A stretch of DNA of 64,000 bases from assembly GCA_034620365.1 (NCBI GenBank), contig JAQGEQ010000270.1, positions 1,240,001-1,304,000 on the forward strand. The letters are read 5' to 3'. Below, one piece after another: positions 12,964-24,546 of this stretch. The notes beneath the pieces are model-generated. The model saw nothing but the letters and a program-made list of their open reading frames with translations, searched no databases and was not told the DNA's origin. Numbering within the stretch: the stretch's first letter is position 1; every line of letters begins with the position of its first letter. Source of the stretch: Pegea sp. RAD2-039. Its lineage: Eukaryota > Chordata > Thaliacea > Salpida > Salpidae. The position numbers and the translations under genes were made by a program.

Positions 12964-15900
12964 CTAATCACACCAGTCGACCTCTTCATCTGGCCGGATT
13001 TCCAAAAGTCTTTCGTCAAACATTTCAGATTCCTCACTAGGGCCAGCTTGGTCGCTATGTTGGTCACTAGGGTCAGGTTGTTGCCCACTAGGGCCAGGTT
13101 GTTGCCGACTAGGGCCAGGTTGTTGCCGACTAGGGCCAGGTCTTTGCGTAGAGGTAATTTGCCGATTACCACTTTCTCCGGATGGCCGTTGATCTCCAGC
13201 GTTTGGGTAGCGACCATGTGAAAGTTTAAACAACTCAAAAGCTTTGGCCACGTGATTGCTAAGACGATGAGTTATATCGTACATCTGAATGTTATCGCTA
13301 TTGCACATTACTACAGCAGTTATTAAAGGTTTCTCTTCCCCTCCCTCCACAGGTTTCTCTTTCATTGTTTGCTGTAACTTTCTTTTATATGTCTTTTTTG
13401 ACGTTAAACTTACAAAATTTGAACTCGGATTATTTCCTTCTTGCATGTTTCCATTTTCATGTAGATCTCCTCTCAATCTTGAAACAATAAAACCAGTAGA
13501 ACTTCCATTATTACTTCCACAACATGCTAACTGACTCCCTTCTTTACAATAACCGTTTGGAGGCTAAAAAAATAATTAAAAACTAATTGATATGCAAGTC
13601 ACTGAAGACACAAAAAGATCAAAGAAGTCGAAAAAATAATCTGATATCAGAAAATTTTAAAGTAGGTCATCTTAACAAAAATGCAAAACTAACCAAACTC
13701 TTGACATACTGTAAACCATTTATACATGTGAATCCCAATCTTAAACGACCGTCTTTTATTTTTATTTCAAGAAAATTGTCATCACAAGGTACCTAGATTG
13801 AAGAAAAAAAATTATTTAAATTCAACCAAATGCAGATAATTATTTGAAAATTGATAAATTTACGCGAGTTTGTAACCGACTTCAAGTCTACACCAATTTG
13901 ATGGTGGTAAAAAAAAGAGCTAAATTCAAAAGATTAAAAACTAACTACGATATGAAACATAAATATTTATTTCATTCAAATTATTTGTAAAGAAATACAA
14001 AAGAAATTTTTTCAATAAAAATTAGTAAAATTTCAAATCAATATTTTCAGGTTTGATAAAAATTTTAATATCAGAGTGGATTACAAGAACATCGAATTTG
14101 AGATCACTATTCACTTGCTTAAAAGTATTTGATTGGAACAAATAACGCTGTAAGCAGATATCCTCACCAATAAAACACAATGAAGTAAATAAACTTTAAA
14201 TAGTAATTACCTGAAAATCGCGAGCAAATACAGGACCAAGTTTAACAAGTTCTTTTGGATTAGAATACAGATCAAATTGTCTATCAATATCTGGAGATGG
14301 ATATGAAGTCCTGCCTTTGTGGTAGTAATGTCTGTAAAAGAAAATTGTATTTTATAGAAGAGCTAGCGACGTCTTCATTTTAAGCTCACATTTTTGAATT
14401 TTTATAACAGATTTTAGATTAAATAAATTTGCTGTTAAAAAGCTTTAAATAAATCCAAATCTTTTGGAAACATGAAATTGGAAAAGAAATTTGTAACCTG
14501 GCTGTATCTTTCGTATGTTCAAAACTAAATTGAGTAGGATCAAAGTTAAACTCATTTTTAAGTGCATCTTCCACGTTATGCTTACTTGCATACTGTAGAA
14601 GGCGACCAAATCCAATCTTGCTGAATGAGTTTGCTAAAAATAGTTTTTTGAAACAAAGGAACAGACTGAATTTTTACAAATAAATATTCTTAATTCATTT
14701 ATTTATCAAATAAAAATTAGTAAGAATAAGTACCACCGGATTCCTGGAAAAGATCAGCAGAAGCCAAGGCTGTTTCTAAGTCCTCGTCCTTCAAGAAGTT
14801 CCTCAAACCAGCTAAACTAGAAATCAATTTGCTCACATCAATCTGAAGATCAAAACATTTAGACTTTTACGAAGAGAAGCAAAAAATGAACACAGTAAAC
14901 AGATATAAAATTAAAATCTTATAAGAGAAATCTACATTGAATCAGGAGAAATCCTAAACTACAATCTTTAAATACTTCAATTGAAGTCTCTAGACATCCA
15001 AGAATTACATCATAATATATTTAAAGGAAATTATTTCTTGCAAATCGAATATGCGTCTTCATAAAATTGTTAAAGTATTTGAATATACAATTATTATAAA
15101 TTTATGAAGTTATTGTATACTTTATAAAACGACTACTTAAATGTAAAACATTAATGATAGAGGCCTGATTCGGCCGAGAACGGCCATCCGAGATGTGCTT
15201 TAGGTGATGAAATTAAAAATAAAGTAAAACAAAGTGAGATGCAGATGAATTAAACAAGCAAGATGCAGTGAAATGGAACAGAAAAAGCCTTTAGGGGTTC
15301 TTTCGTAATGATAAACATTAATATACCAGCAATTGAATTGAATGATCAGGTATATGAAAATGATCTTAAAATCCAGGAGTTTACATCCTTTTATGAAGCT
15401 GCAAACTCTACAATGATTTTGGTATTGGTCTTTAAGTCTTACAACTTTATACCAAATTGCCGCATATTAGCTTTCTCAGTAAATTATGGCTTTATTCGGT
15501 ATTACACTCAACAATTGTGAAAAAATAACTAATATCTTTTAAAAAAGTTTTCAGAAGAGGTGTAGAATAAGTGATGACAGCGAATTTTTACAAAAAGTTT
15601 CGAATAAAAGATAAAATAAATTCCAGAAATGATAATAAATTTCGAGGTTTTAGTGGATTATGAAAACGTGATTACAGAATCTATCAATGTTTGTTCTTAC
15701 TTCTCTGCTTCCAACCAACAATCCACTGTCACAATTTCTATACATATGTCCCACTACTGCTGCCAAAATAGTCCCTGTACGCATCTTTGTATTTTCTCCC
15801 ATTTTCTGAATATTTTCGATATCTTTAAATCCTTCACCTTAAATAATCAAATAGGAGATGTACATTAAACATTTGTAAAAAAGTTTGTTTTATCATACTT

Positions 15901-17410
15901 ATATTATTCAAAAATGTTTTTATACAATTCTGACAACTAAATCATTTAAAAAAAAATCACAAATTATAAGCCTAGTAGAGTAATTACAACTTGTTTGCTA
16001 TTTTAATAGTATTGAGTTAGATTATTAAATTAATTACTGAGTCATGACCAATTTTGTACAAACAAATAAAGATTGAGTTTAAAAGTTTTACCAAAATTGT
16101 TACTTATTTCAAATTATTGTTTTGTTAAACATATTTCATTTTGATAATTTTATTTAAATAAAAAGTTTTTAATTTATAATAAGTTTTTACAAAAAAGCTT
16201 ATATTTTGTGGTACTTAGAAATTATTTAATTAAATAGTATGCGTCAAAGATCTGTTACAAAAACCTTAAAAAATATCATTTTTAAATAAAATCTATAAAC
16301 ATTTAAAAACGTTTAATACAATTGTTACAAGTCTAAAAAATTGTCTTAACTTTAAAGAATTCAAAACGTGACTTATTAACTTACTATTTGAAAATACAAT
16401 TCCATTACAAGACACAGCCCATGAACATCCAGGTATCGCCCATCTTTGCATGAAGAATTGGATTCGACGATTCATTTTATGTTTAATATCACGACTAATT
16501 TGATTCCACTTCATATACAAGTTAGAATGAAAATTAAGACCACTTCATCAAATTAATTACAAACAATTTAATACTTACAAAAGAACTGAAATATGATGGG
16601 GACAAATTTCTATGAAGACTTTTATAAACAATTTATTATTAATTTTTAAATAAAATGGTGATTTTACTGAGACTACAATTATTTTTGCAAGAAATTAAAA
16701 TTCGAAAAGCTTTTTTCAATAAAACCCCTTATTTGATAACTCGTATTAGTCTGTGTTCAACCTTGGTTTTCAACTTTTTTGTAATTTTTCAATAATTTTG
16801 TGAGAATTTCTAGTTGAGATTATGTTAAGAGTAAACTATTTTGAGAATTCTAAAGGATTTATATAAATAGATGAAGGCATCTGTTATTATAAAGTTTAAA
16901 CTTCTTTGTTCTGTGCCACATATGCACCTTGTTAAAAGCTTGTAATATCAATACAATGTTTTCTTAACAAAGATTTTTGAGAAATTTAACAACTTGTTTC
17001 CTATAGCAACTCCGGTGTATTTTTCCATTTTGTGGAATTCTACCAGTTCTCATAAACTTGATATTTAATTGTTTGTTATTTTATTTACTTATATATTTAT
17101 TTACTTAATAAATGGCTGCAGATAAACAAAGTTAAGTACCCATAGATATGAAAAACATCAAAAAATATGGAAAGTGACAGTATTTAGATACCTATTTATA
17201 GTAATTACGCATTACTTTATCATATAGATGTCAAAAGGAAATTGATTTAGTAAAGCATTTACTTACAGTGATATTTTGTTGATGTTGACATTCACATTTT
17301 TGGAAAAACTTGACAGTAGTTATCAGTTGATAGCTACTTAGTGCTGCTATAGATTTAATACATTGCATATTCTTGTAAATATTATTAGAAACTGTAAATA
17401 AAACTACCAT
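12964..17410 (-). CDS. LACTB-like (serine beta-lactamase fold) protein, probably catalytically dead
   Basis: Eight minus-strand exons join in phase to 489 aa: 17410-17267, 16508-16385, 15837-15701, 14842-14734, 14633-14498, 14331-14211, 13792-13694, 13563-12964. The fold signature is seen in FMQRWAIPGCSWAVSCNGI, then EGFKDIEN, then ENTKMRTGTILAAVVGHM, then ISSLAGLRNF; the C-terminal strand is PLITAVVMCNSDN. This order matches mitochondrial LACTB and other class C-like serine hydrolases. Where LACTB has MRIASISK (the SxxK nucleophile motif), this protein has MRTGTILA: serine is threonine and lysine is alanine. The tyrosine and HTGG motifs also look replaced (NSFSK; CCGSNNG). About 20 residues after SxxK are missing. 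The N-terminus from Met15 (MQCIKSIAALSSYQ) is basic, Ser-rich and mitochondrial-presequence-like. The C-terminal ~90 residues are a Pro/Gln/Ser repeat and an acidic tail. Exon chaining is firm; the family call is by eye. Confidence 0.7.
13065..13149 (-). repeat. 21-bp coding tandem repeat in the LACTB-like gene
   Basis: About four copies of a 21-bp unit (plus-strand core ACTAGGGCCAGGTTGTTGCC) encode a 7-residue repeat, SRQQPGP and variants, in the low-complexity tail of the LACTB-like protein. The length is a multiple of three, so the frame is kept. Confidence 0.85.
15158..15205 (-). repeat. Fragment of the SINE 3' module
   Basis: Read on the minus strand, this contains GGCCGTTCTCGGCCGAATC followed by AGGCC. 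It nearly matches the 3' part of the SINE at 53.3 kb (ACCGTTCTCGGCCGAAGC then AGGCC). No tRNA-like head is visible next to it, so it looks 5'-truncated or decayed. It lies in an intron of the LACTB-like gene. Confidence 0.6.
16755..17050 (+). repeat. Dispersed repeat, copy 1
   Basis: This shares about 200 bp of near-identical sequence with 20.9-21.1 kb, for example TGAGAATTTCTAGTTGAGAT, GATGAAGGCATCTGTTATTA and GCCACATATGCACCTTGTT. Both copies have the same orientation. This one lies in the first intron of the LACTB-like gene, antisense to it. No terminal inverted repeats or target duplication could be fixed by eye. Confidence 0.85.
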
Positions 17411-19915
17411 ATTAATATTATGAAAATATTAAAACTTATATGTTAAAAATTTGATAATTTTGAAAATATCGGAGAAATTGACAGCAAAATAGAAACATTT
17501 TTCCTGTTTCTAACTATAATAAGTTATATAATATATTATATTTCTTTAGTAAAAAGTATTGTAAATTTTAAAAAAATGCGTTGTTCTATTCTGCAAGACA
17601 TTTTATGGTTTAAGCTATAAGAGAGTAGTTAGTAATTTTCAAAATTTAACTTTCTTTACTACAATATTTCAAATGAAATATTTGTAAACTTAACGCTGAA
17701 GCAGTGAAACGTAATAGTATTAAACCTATAAATTATTATGAAATAACAGGCGTTGATTATTAAATATTTCAGCTTGTTAATCAAAATTTGTTTACATCCA
17801 AATATACTTATTTTCAAATAACCTATCAGCCTATAAAATTACTATAGAAACAATTATCTATATAACACTAAGTAATTTTCGCAAGAATCAACTAAAAATT
17901 CGACTAAAAAACGTTAAATAAAAAAATAATCATAATGAAGATACAAAATTAAAAAAACTATGATTGATAATGATTAGACGCAGTTGCTACGTTGTTGATA
18001 TAAACTTATTTTTATGATGTTGCTATGCTTATACAAATTTGTATTGTCAGTGATAATCTGTCTGAAATTTTAGATCCATTTATTAAAAAGTATATTTAAG
18101 CACAAAAAGTTAAGTCACAAGTGTTAAGTTTAATACCCAGTATAATATTGTCGATTAGCAGCATTTACAAAATTAATTATACCAATTTAGGCAACTTGTT
18201 AGTATAAAAATATGATTTTTTAAAATAATTTAAAAAACTTGTCTTGACGTTTAATATATGATTAACACCATATATTTATAGTTGAAAAATTAGCTTGGAA
18301 AGAATATCTATAATGTGTGCTCGTTTGGTAATGAGATAATAAATACTAGCAAGGTTGGTTAACTCTCACATAGAGCATAACCATTTAACAAAAAAAAAAG
18401 AATCTTTTGCCACTGATTCCTAAAACTTCTTGACCAGCAAAACTAAGCCAAGGAATTTCTTGTACTGACAATTATGTGCTTAGTGGTAAAGGTGCAGAGG
18501 ACCTCTAGTTTCTAATTACACAAAGCAAAGTAAATAAATTGATGGCGTAATGATTAACTTCCATGAAAAAATTGATGATTATAAGAAAGAATTGAAAACC
18601 TTGCGAGCTTTAGATGAATATTAAAAAAATACATCTGGGTATAAAATGTTGACTTTTTCGTATGTGATTAGAGTTTGTAAAAACTTATGACAACATCAAT
18701 GAATCAATCGGCTTACTCAAACTGAATTAATGCATAAACTTTTTTTTCAAAAGTTTTTATAGCAAATTCGCATGTGTTTTTTGTACAGAAATTTAATATG
18801 AAACATTTGGACTGTTAAAAAAAGTTTTAGACCTATATATTTACTGACATTTTTTAATAAAGGTTCTGAATACTCGGTATTACAATTTATTTTATAAAAT
18901 CTAAACAAAACATCAACTTTTTCTATTCAATGGTTGAGTACTGCTCCGAATAAGACACTTATTTTAATCGATACTAATGATAAAAAGTTTGAAATGACAT
19001 CAAAATAGTTATCTAACGCTCAAGCTTTTTAATTTTGCATAGACATGTGAAACAATTATAATTTGCTTTTTATTTTATGTTTCATAGCTGGAGGTGGTAA
19101 GTACTATTTACTATAAATACTAAACAATATTTAAAATGACCTGTATGTTGTCAACTTCAATGTTATCATTTATACAATTTCTTGTCATTTTATAAGAGTG
19201 ATTTTTTTCTTCTAACAAGATTTCGTAAATGTATCGACTTCAAGGTATAACTCATAAATTCATAATTCATTTACATGCAATCCACTTTCATTAATAATTT
19301 TTATTTTAAATTGGGGTTAGTTTACTTACTTTTTCGTATTTGATTTTCTTTTAAGTATTTAGAATTCTTTAAACTACTTGTGCCAAAATGTCTTTTAATA
19401 TTTTTACACTCGAAGCAGTTTTCATACTTGTAGTTTCTGGTTAAGTCCTTCCAGCAGGCAGTAGTTAGACTTTTTTTTGCCTTTATTTGATAATTTTTAT
19501 AAATTGTTTATTGTATCAACATTTTTACTGAACTTTATAAGAATAAATAAATCACAAGATATATGAATTAGTTAAATCAATTGATATAAAAGTGTTTGTA
19601 CAAGATTATAAATGTAATAACTATATAATTAGAAAAAAATATCAAGTATTGTAGGAACTTTAAGTTAATTATTTCCAGCTGTAAATTTTTGGCATAAAAT
19701 TAATTTAGGCATGTTGTTTATTTTTTATGCTAAATCTTTTTTTTAAGCTGTTAAAATGACTTATACATTTTAGTTGAATATTTAAGCATTTTTTATTGCA
19801 TAAAACCTTATTAGAATATTTTATGAAACAAAATGAAGTAAATTTATAATTTTTTGCTTCTAGGTTACTTTATTAAAGCTTTTCAAAATAATAGTTTGTT
19901 AAAATAATAGTTTTT
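17411..19915. other. Intergenic AT-rich region with one exon-like island
   Basis: This is mostly featureless AT-rich DNA between the divergent LACTB-like and CARF genes. One island at 18438-18508 (+) looks like a terminal exon: an acceptor CTTGACCAG is followed by an open frame containing KLSQGISCTDNYVLSG and ending KGAEDL-stop. No partner exons were found, so it is not called as a gene. Confidence 0.35.
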
Positions 19916-22717
19916 ATGGCCAATGAATTCTCTGAAATGATGTTATGCTCTCCTAAAACAACTTCTGTTTATGGACTATTTGCAACTTATTTAAAAAGTG
20001 CCATCAAAGTTGACAATTATGTTCGTGGACATATTGATGACGAAAATGTTTTTCTACAATTTTTAGAAGAGTTTTCTTTTGTTTGTAAAACTAAATTTAC
20101 GACCAGAACCTCTTGGAAAAAAAATCATGAAACTAGAGCTAAGGGTAGATATGGGCGCGAAGGTAACATCTTTTTATAAAATAATAAAAAATAGAAATAA
20201 AATATATCAATTATCTGATTGAAATTTAATAAACTTTATTTCTCATTAATTTTTTTTTAGGTTCTATAATTTTATATAGTTATAATTGTTTGCTTTTTTT
20301 TTCTTTTACTTTTTGATTGTTGAAGCTTATTGAACTATATTTTGTTATTGTTCTTACTAATACTATAATTTTTTATCAAATAAATTTTCTTTTTCTTATT
20401 CATTTCTCAGTGTTTTATTATAAACTATTTAAGTACTTAGAAATATGATGAGCACTTTTCATAAAACTTTAATATATAAGTAAATATTTTAATGTATGAC
20501 CTTATAAACTTATTTAATGTTTTTTAAATTTGTAGAGAGGCTTTATTGGGAATACAAGTCTGGCAATTTAATGGTTCCTTTTACTGGTGTGCCATTTGTT
20601 GTTAGAAGTTGTTTAACTAAACATTGTCAATTTGGTCAACATTATTATAAGACTACAGGCCAGCGTTTTCAAGTTAGTTATTGTTTAACTTGGGTTTTCT
20701 AATATTGCTATATCTCAACTAACATTCTATTGTAAAACTAAATTTAAACAATTTTTTGAATTGGGTTAATAATTAATTCTTGCTGTCTTTTTATTTTATT
20801 TGAAACATAATTTTAAAGAATGAAACTAAAATTTTAGAGATTTATTTGATAATTATTTTAATCTTTTTGTCAATGCATTTATTCACCTTTAAGTAATTTC
20901 CTATTCAACCTTTTTTTTGTAATATTTTAATGATTTTGTGAGAATTTCTAGTTGAGATTATATTAAGAGTAAACTAGTTTGAGAAATCTAAAGGATTTAT
21001 ATAAATAGATGAAGGCATCTGTTATTATAAAGTGTAAACAACTTCTTTGTACTATGCCACATATGCACCTTGTTTAAAGCTTTTCACATCAATACAATGT
21101 TCTCTTAAATATTTTTCTGAGTAATTTTCCACTGTTTGGAAAATTTTCTCTTACTACATCAAAATCTATCACCTCTTAAAATTGTGTTAAATATATGATA
21201 AAATGTGATAACATTTTAAAAATATTTGCACTCAAATTGTTTTTTGTTTGCTGTAAGAGTTGTATAATTTGTCATCTGTGTTGAGTAAAAATGTTGATAA
21301 AGTTAAAGATTTTTCTCATCTAAAATCTTATTTTAATCTTTCCTGTTTTTTACAACTAATTCTTTTATAAGTTTAAGTTTTCATTTCCTGTCAATTATTA
21401 AATCTTAAATTTATTTTTTTAATTTTATTTCTTGGTTATTTCTGATATTTATTGGAGGTAAACACATTTTTAGGTAGATTTTTAAGTTGAAATTGTACAA
21501 ACAAAAAACTAGCATATGTTATTGACCATCTTATTCTGTTTAGATTTTATATATATAAAGTTCATAAATTGGCTTAAATGATTGTGTCTTGTATTTTTAA
21601 ATACATATTTATACAGTTTTAACAAAAATTAAATTTTGTTTTAATTAATTTATTTAATATCTCACTCCAAACAAAATCCAACTTCATTTTCACTTAAAAC
21701 AAGTTACAAATACTTAGATGCTATCTGCAACTAACCATTTGTTTGCAGAAACAGCTTGAAGCTTCACAAACTGATCCTTCCCTAGCACCTCCACAAACTA
21801 AAAAAAGACGAAACAAACTATCAAAGAAACGTAATTGCCCAGCAATTCTTCATATTCGAGAAATCGTCTTATTCCCCGACTTTGCTCTTCCACTCAATTC
21901 GTCAACGAAAGGTCATCGAACTCTGAAAGCTACTCGCCTTGGTGAGCTCCGGCAAGCTCTTAACTCAAATCAACAAGTCATAAAACCTGAAAATGGTCAA
22001 CTAGTTCATAGAGACCCTTTCAACCGCGTTCATCGATTCTTTCTCAACTTACCTCTTCCCGAAGCCCACCGATCTCACCTTGAACCATGCGGAGGCTTCG
22101 CTAGTAAGCTCTCCGATTCCACTGTAAATCAAATCGATGATTTAGTGAAACGTGGAATCTATAAAGCTTCACATGTGCACGCAGTTCTGAGGCGAAGTGT
22201 AGAACAAGAATTGATTTCTCGATATGGAGAAGAACCTAATGAAAGTAAACTTGAGAAGTTATGTCCTAGTGAAGATGTAATTGCTGAACATATTTACATC
22301 AACTCTATCACTTGTAAACCGACTGTAATCGTAGAAGAAGAAGAAGAAGAAACTGTGTATGTGAACTGTAATGAAAACCTCGTTGACTCCAACGTACCTA
22401 CCACAGAAGATGATATAAACACCAACGTTTTCCACCACCACCACCCATCTATATCACTTCTGCCAAAGGACACAAACAATTCTCAATTGTTAAACTTAGT
22501 TCCCAATACTTATAACAAATTCTCTTTTATGCTGAACAATTACACTGATGGTGATTTACTTGAAAGTGGCGATGTTCTGTACATGGATAAATTGAGCTCA
22601 TCTGACTCAGTGAAAACAATTGAATATCTTACAGATAGTTCTTCAACCACACTGGAAATTGCTGGTAATCAAGCCACTAGTGCAGACGATAAATTATATT
22701 TAAACTTGTGTTGTTAG
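19916..22717 (+). CDS. CARF: CARF / ALS2CR8-family transcription factor
   Basis: Exons 19916-20162, 20536-20672 and 21749-22717 join in phase to 450 aa. The order of motifs matches the ALS2CR8 (calcium-responsive transcription factor) domain: a region with FLEEFSFVCKTKFTTRTSWK; then PFTGVPFVVRSCLTKHCQFG, equivalent to the family's GIPFV...CQYGP; a basic KKRRNKLSKKRNCPAILHIR segment like the CPAR strand; the FFLNLPLPEAHRSH block with its conserved His; then a helical LSDSTVNQIDDLVKRGI segment like the family's LVSQGI. CARF is known in vertebrates as a nuclear DNA-binding activator responsive to calcium, for example at a BDNF promoter. The C-terminal ~140 residues are acidic and Ser/Asn-rich with a Glu run and a run of His, plausibly an activation region. 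Human CARF is longer at the N-terminus, so upstream exons may be missing. AATAAA lies near 22915. Confidence 0.85.
20902..21300 (+). repeat. Dispersed repeat, copy 2 (composite)
   Basis: The first 220 bp match the repeat at 16.76-17.0 kb. The stretch near 21.23-21.29 kb (ACTCAAATTG, then AGAGTTGTATAATTTGT) matches 51.16-51.21 kb, linking this copy to the family seen at 1.7-2.0, 51.0 and 54.7 kb. It lies in an intron of the CARF gene, in the sense orientation. Confidence 0.75.
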
Positions 22718-24546
22718 TCACTTGTAGTTGAATCTTAGTTGATGTAATTAAATTTTGATTCCTACTATTTTTGAATCTTTTTTGCTGAAAGCAAAAACTG
22801 CCATTTAGTTTTCAGCGTAAGTTCTTTAAAGTTCAAGTTCCATGCATCGTCAGACTGATAGTTGCTTAAATAACATTTGTCATTTATACAATCCTAAATT
22901 TTAGTTCTTTACATAATAAAATTGACTTGTTATTGAATCATCTTGTGTGTTTGGTATGACTTTAGATTGTTTCTTACTCCAGAGGTTTATTATAAACTTT
23001 TAAAGTAGTTTAATTTAAGAAATTAAAGTTGCGTTTACTTGGTAAGACTCCTTACTCCATCTTTAAAATTGCCAGGACTTACTAAATAGTGGTAGTTAAT
23101 TTAAATTATAATTTACAACAAAAGATAACTAACTGTTAGGACTGATCTTAAATCCTAGCAATTGACCTATCATAGAGTTAAAATCTTTTTCTATAAACAG
23201 CTAAATTGAAATGAGCTCATCACTTGAATAAATCTTGCAGAAAATTTCTTATTAGCTATACATATTAATCTTGAATAACTTTTATTGTTAGCAAATACTC
23301 TTTCAAGAGATGATTCGTTTTAAACAATGTCTTCGTCTGTAAACTTAACTGACTTTATTAGCTCCTAAAAGCTTGCTAAGACCTCTTACAAGTCTATTCT
23401 GGCGTTCATTTTTGAATTGCCTTTTTTAATGTAAGTTGGTTGGATTTTAACAGCATTTACTTTGAACACAACTCTTATATCACCTTCTTTTAAAATGGAT
23501 AAGTATCAAAAAGATTAAATAAGCCAATAGTTGATGCTTGCAACCAAATATTATGTCAAACAATTTCGATAAATTTATTTTACCCATTGATAATGTTTCA
23601 GAATTTAAATATTAGTACTAGAATTCCCATTTTCGAAACCTTTTAAGACTAATTATGAGTTTTTTTCAAACTAAATCCTTCTATAGATGCTATTTATTTT
23701 GATTTTACATTTTTGTTTAACCAATCTCCTTTTACTTGTTAACTACTAAATCTATTTTTTACCTAATAGTTTGAGTACTCAAACTTAAGTATTCAACTTT
23801 TTATTTTCACTTATTTTAAAATTTTTATCCTAGAAAGTATAGAATAATTTAATAATTATGATTAAAGCTTTTTGTAGCCAAAATTTCTTTTAGGCAATAT
23901 TTAGTTGACGACCAATATTTGAAGTTATATAAAAATTACTTTACCTTAACTACGACTTGGTTTACAAGTACTTACAAATAGTTGGGTATTTATTTGTTGA
24001 TTTATCAACAGTTTTTATTTTTCTTCAGAATAATCTATTTTTTGAGATTTTGATATGGTGAGAAATTATTAAATAGATTTTTAAATTACTGAAATTTAAC
24101 TAACATGATAATTTATCCAAGTAAATACCAAATTAGTTTCGGTAAAACTTACAAAGTTGAAATATTTAGCTCTAAAAACATTTGAGATTAAAAAAAACAA
24201 AACCAATCTCAGTTGCTATATTTTTTGTTTAACTTAAACAGTTAAATTTAAAGTTAAATCTAAAGTAAATACTGTTTAGTTTACGTAAAATCGAATATGA
24301 ATGAATTAAATGACTTTTAAAATAGTTTTGTAAGCTTTAATCTGCTTATAACTTGAAATAATTTTCAATATATTTATTAAATTAATATGACTTGGCCATA
24401 ATTTAGAACTTCTTTATTACTTGTTTGGTTAAATAATTAGCTCAATTGTTCCATTACAATAAATAAAAGGTTTTCATCAATTTTTTAACATCATTTTATG
24501 AATATTATAATTTTAAAAATTAAAAAAAATTATTTTTTATTTTAAG
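22718..24546. other. Intergenic AT-rich region
   Basis: This lies between the CARF stop and the first recognised scramblase exon. The missing 5' exon of the scramblase may be here: ATATG followed by a GTGAGA donor near 24054-24059 is a possible but unsupported start exon. Nothing else is recognisable. Confidence 0.4.

Noticed and set aside
12861-13238. 125-codon minus-strand frame overlapping the LACTB-like last exon
   Set aside because: It is a shadow frame of the 21-bp repeat. The other frame is the one joined in phase to seven upstream exons.
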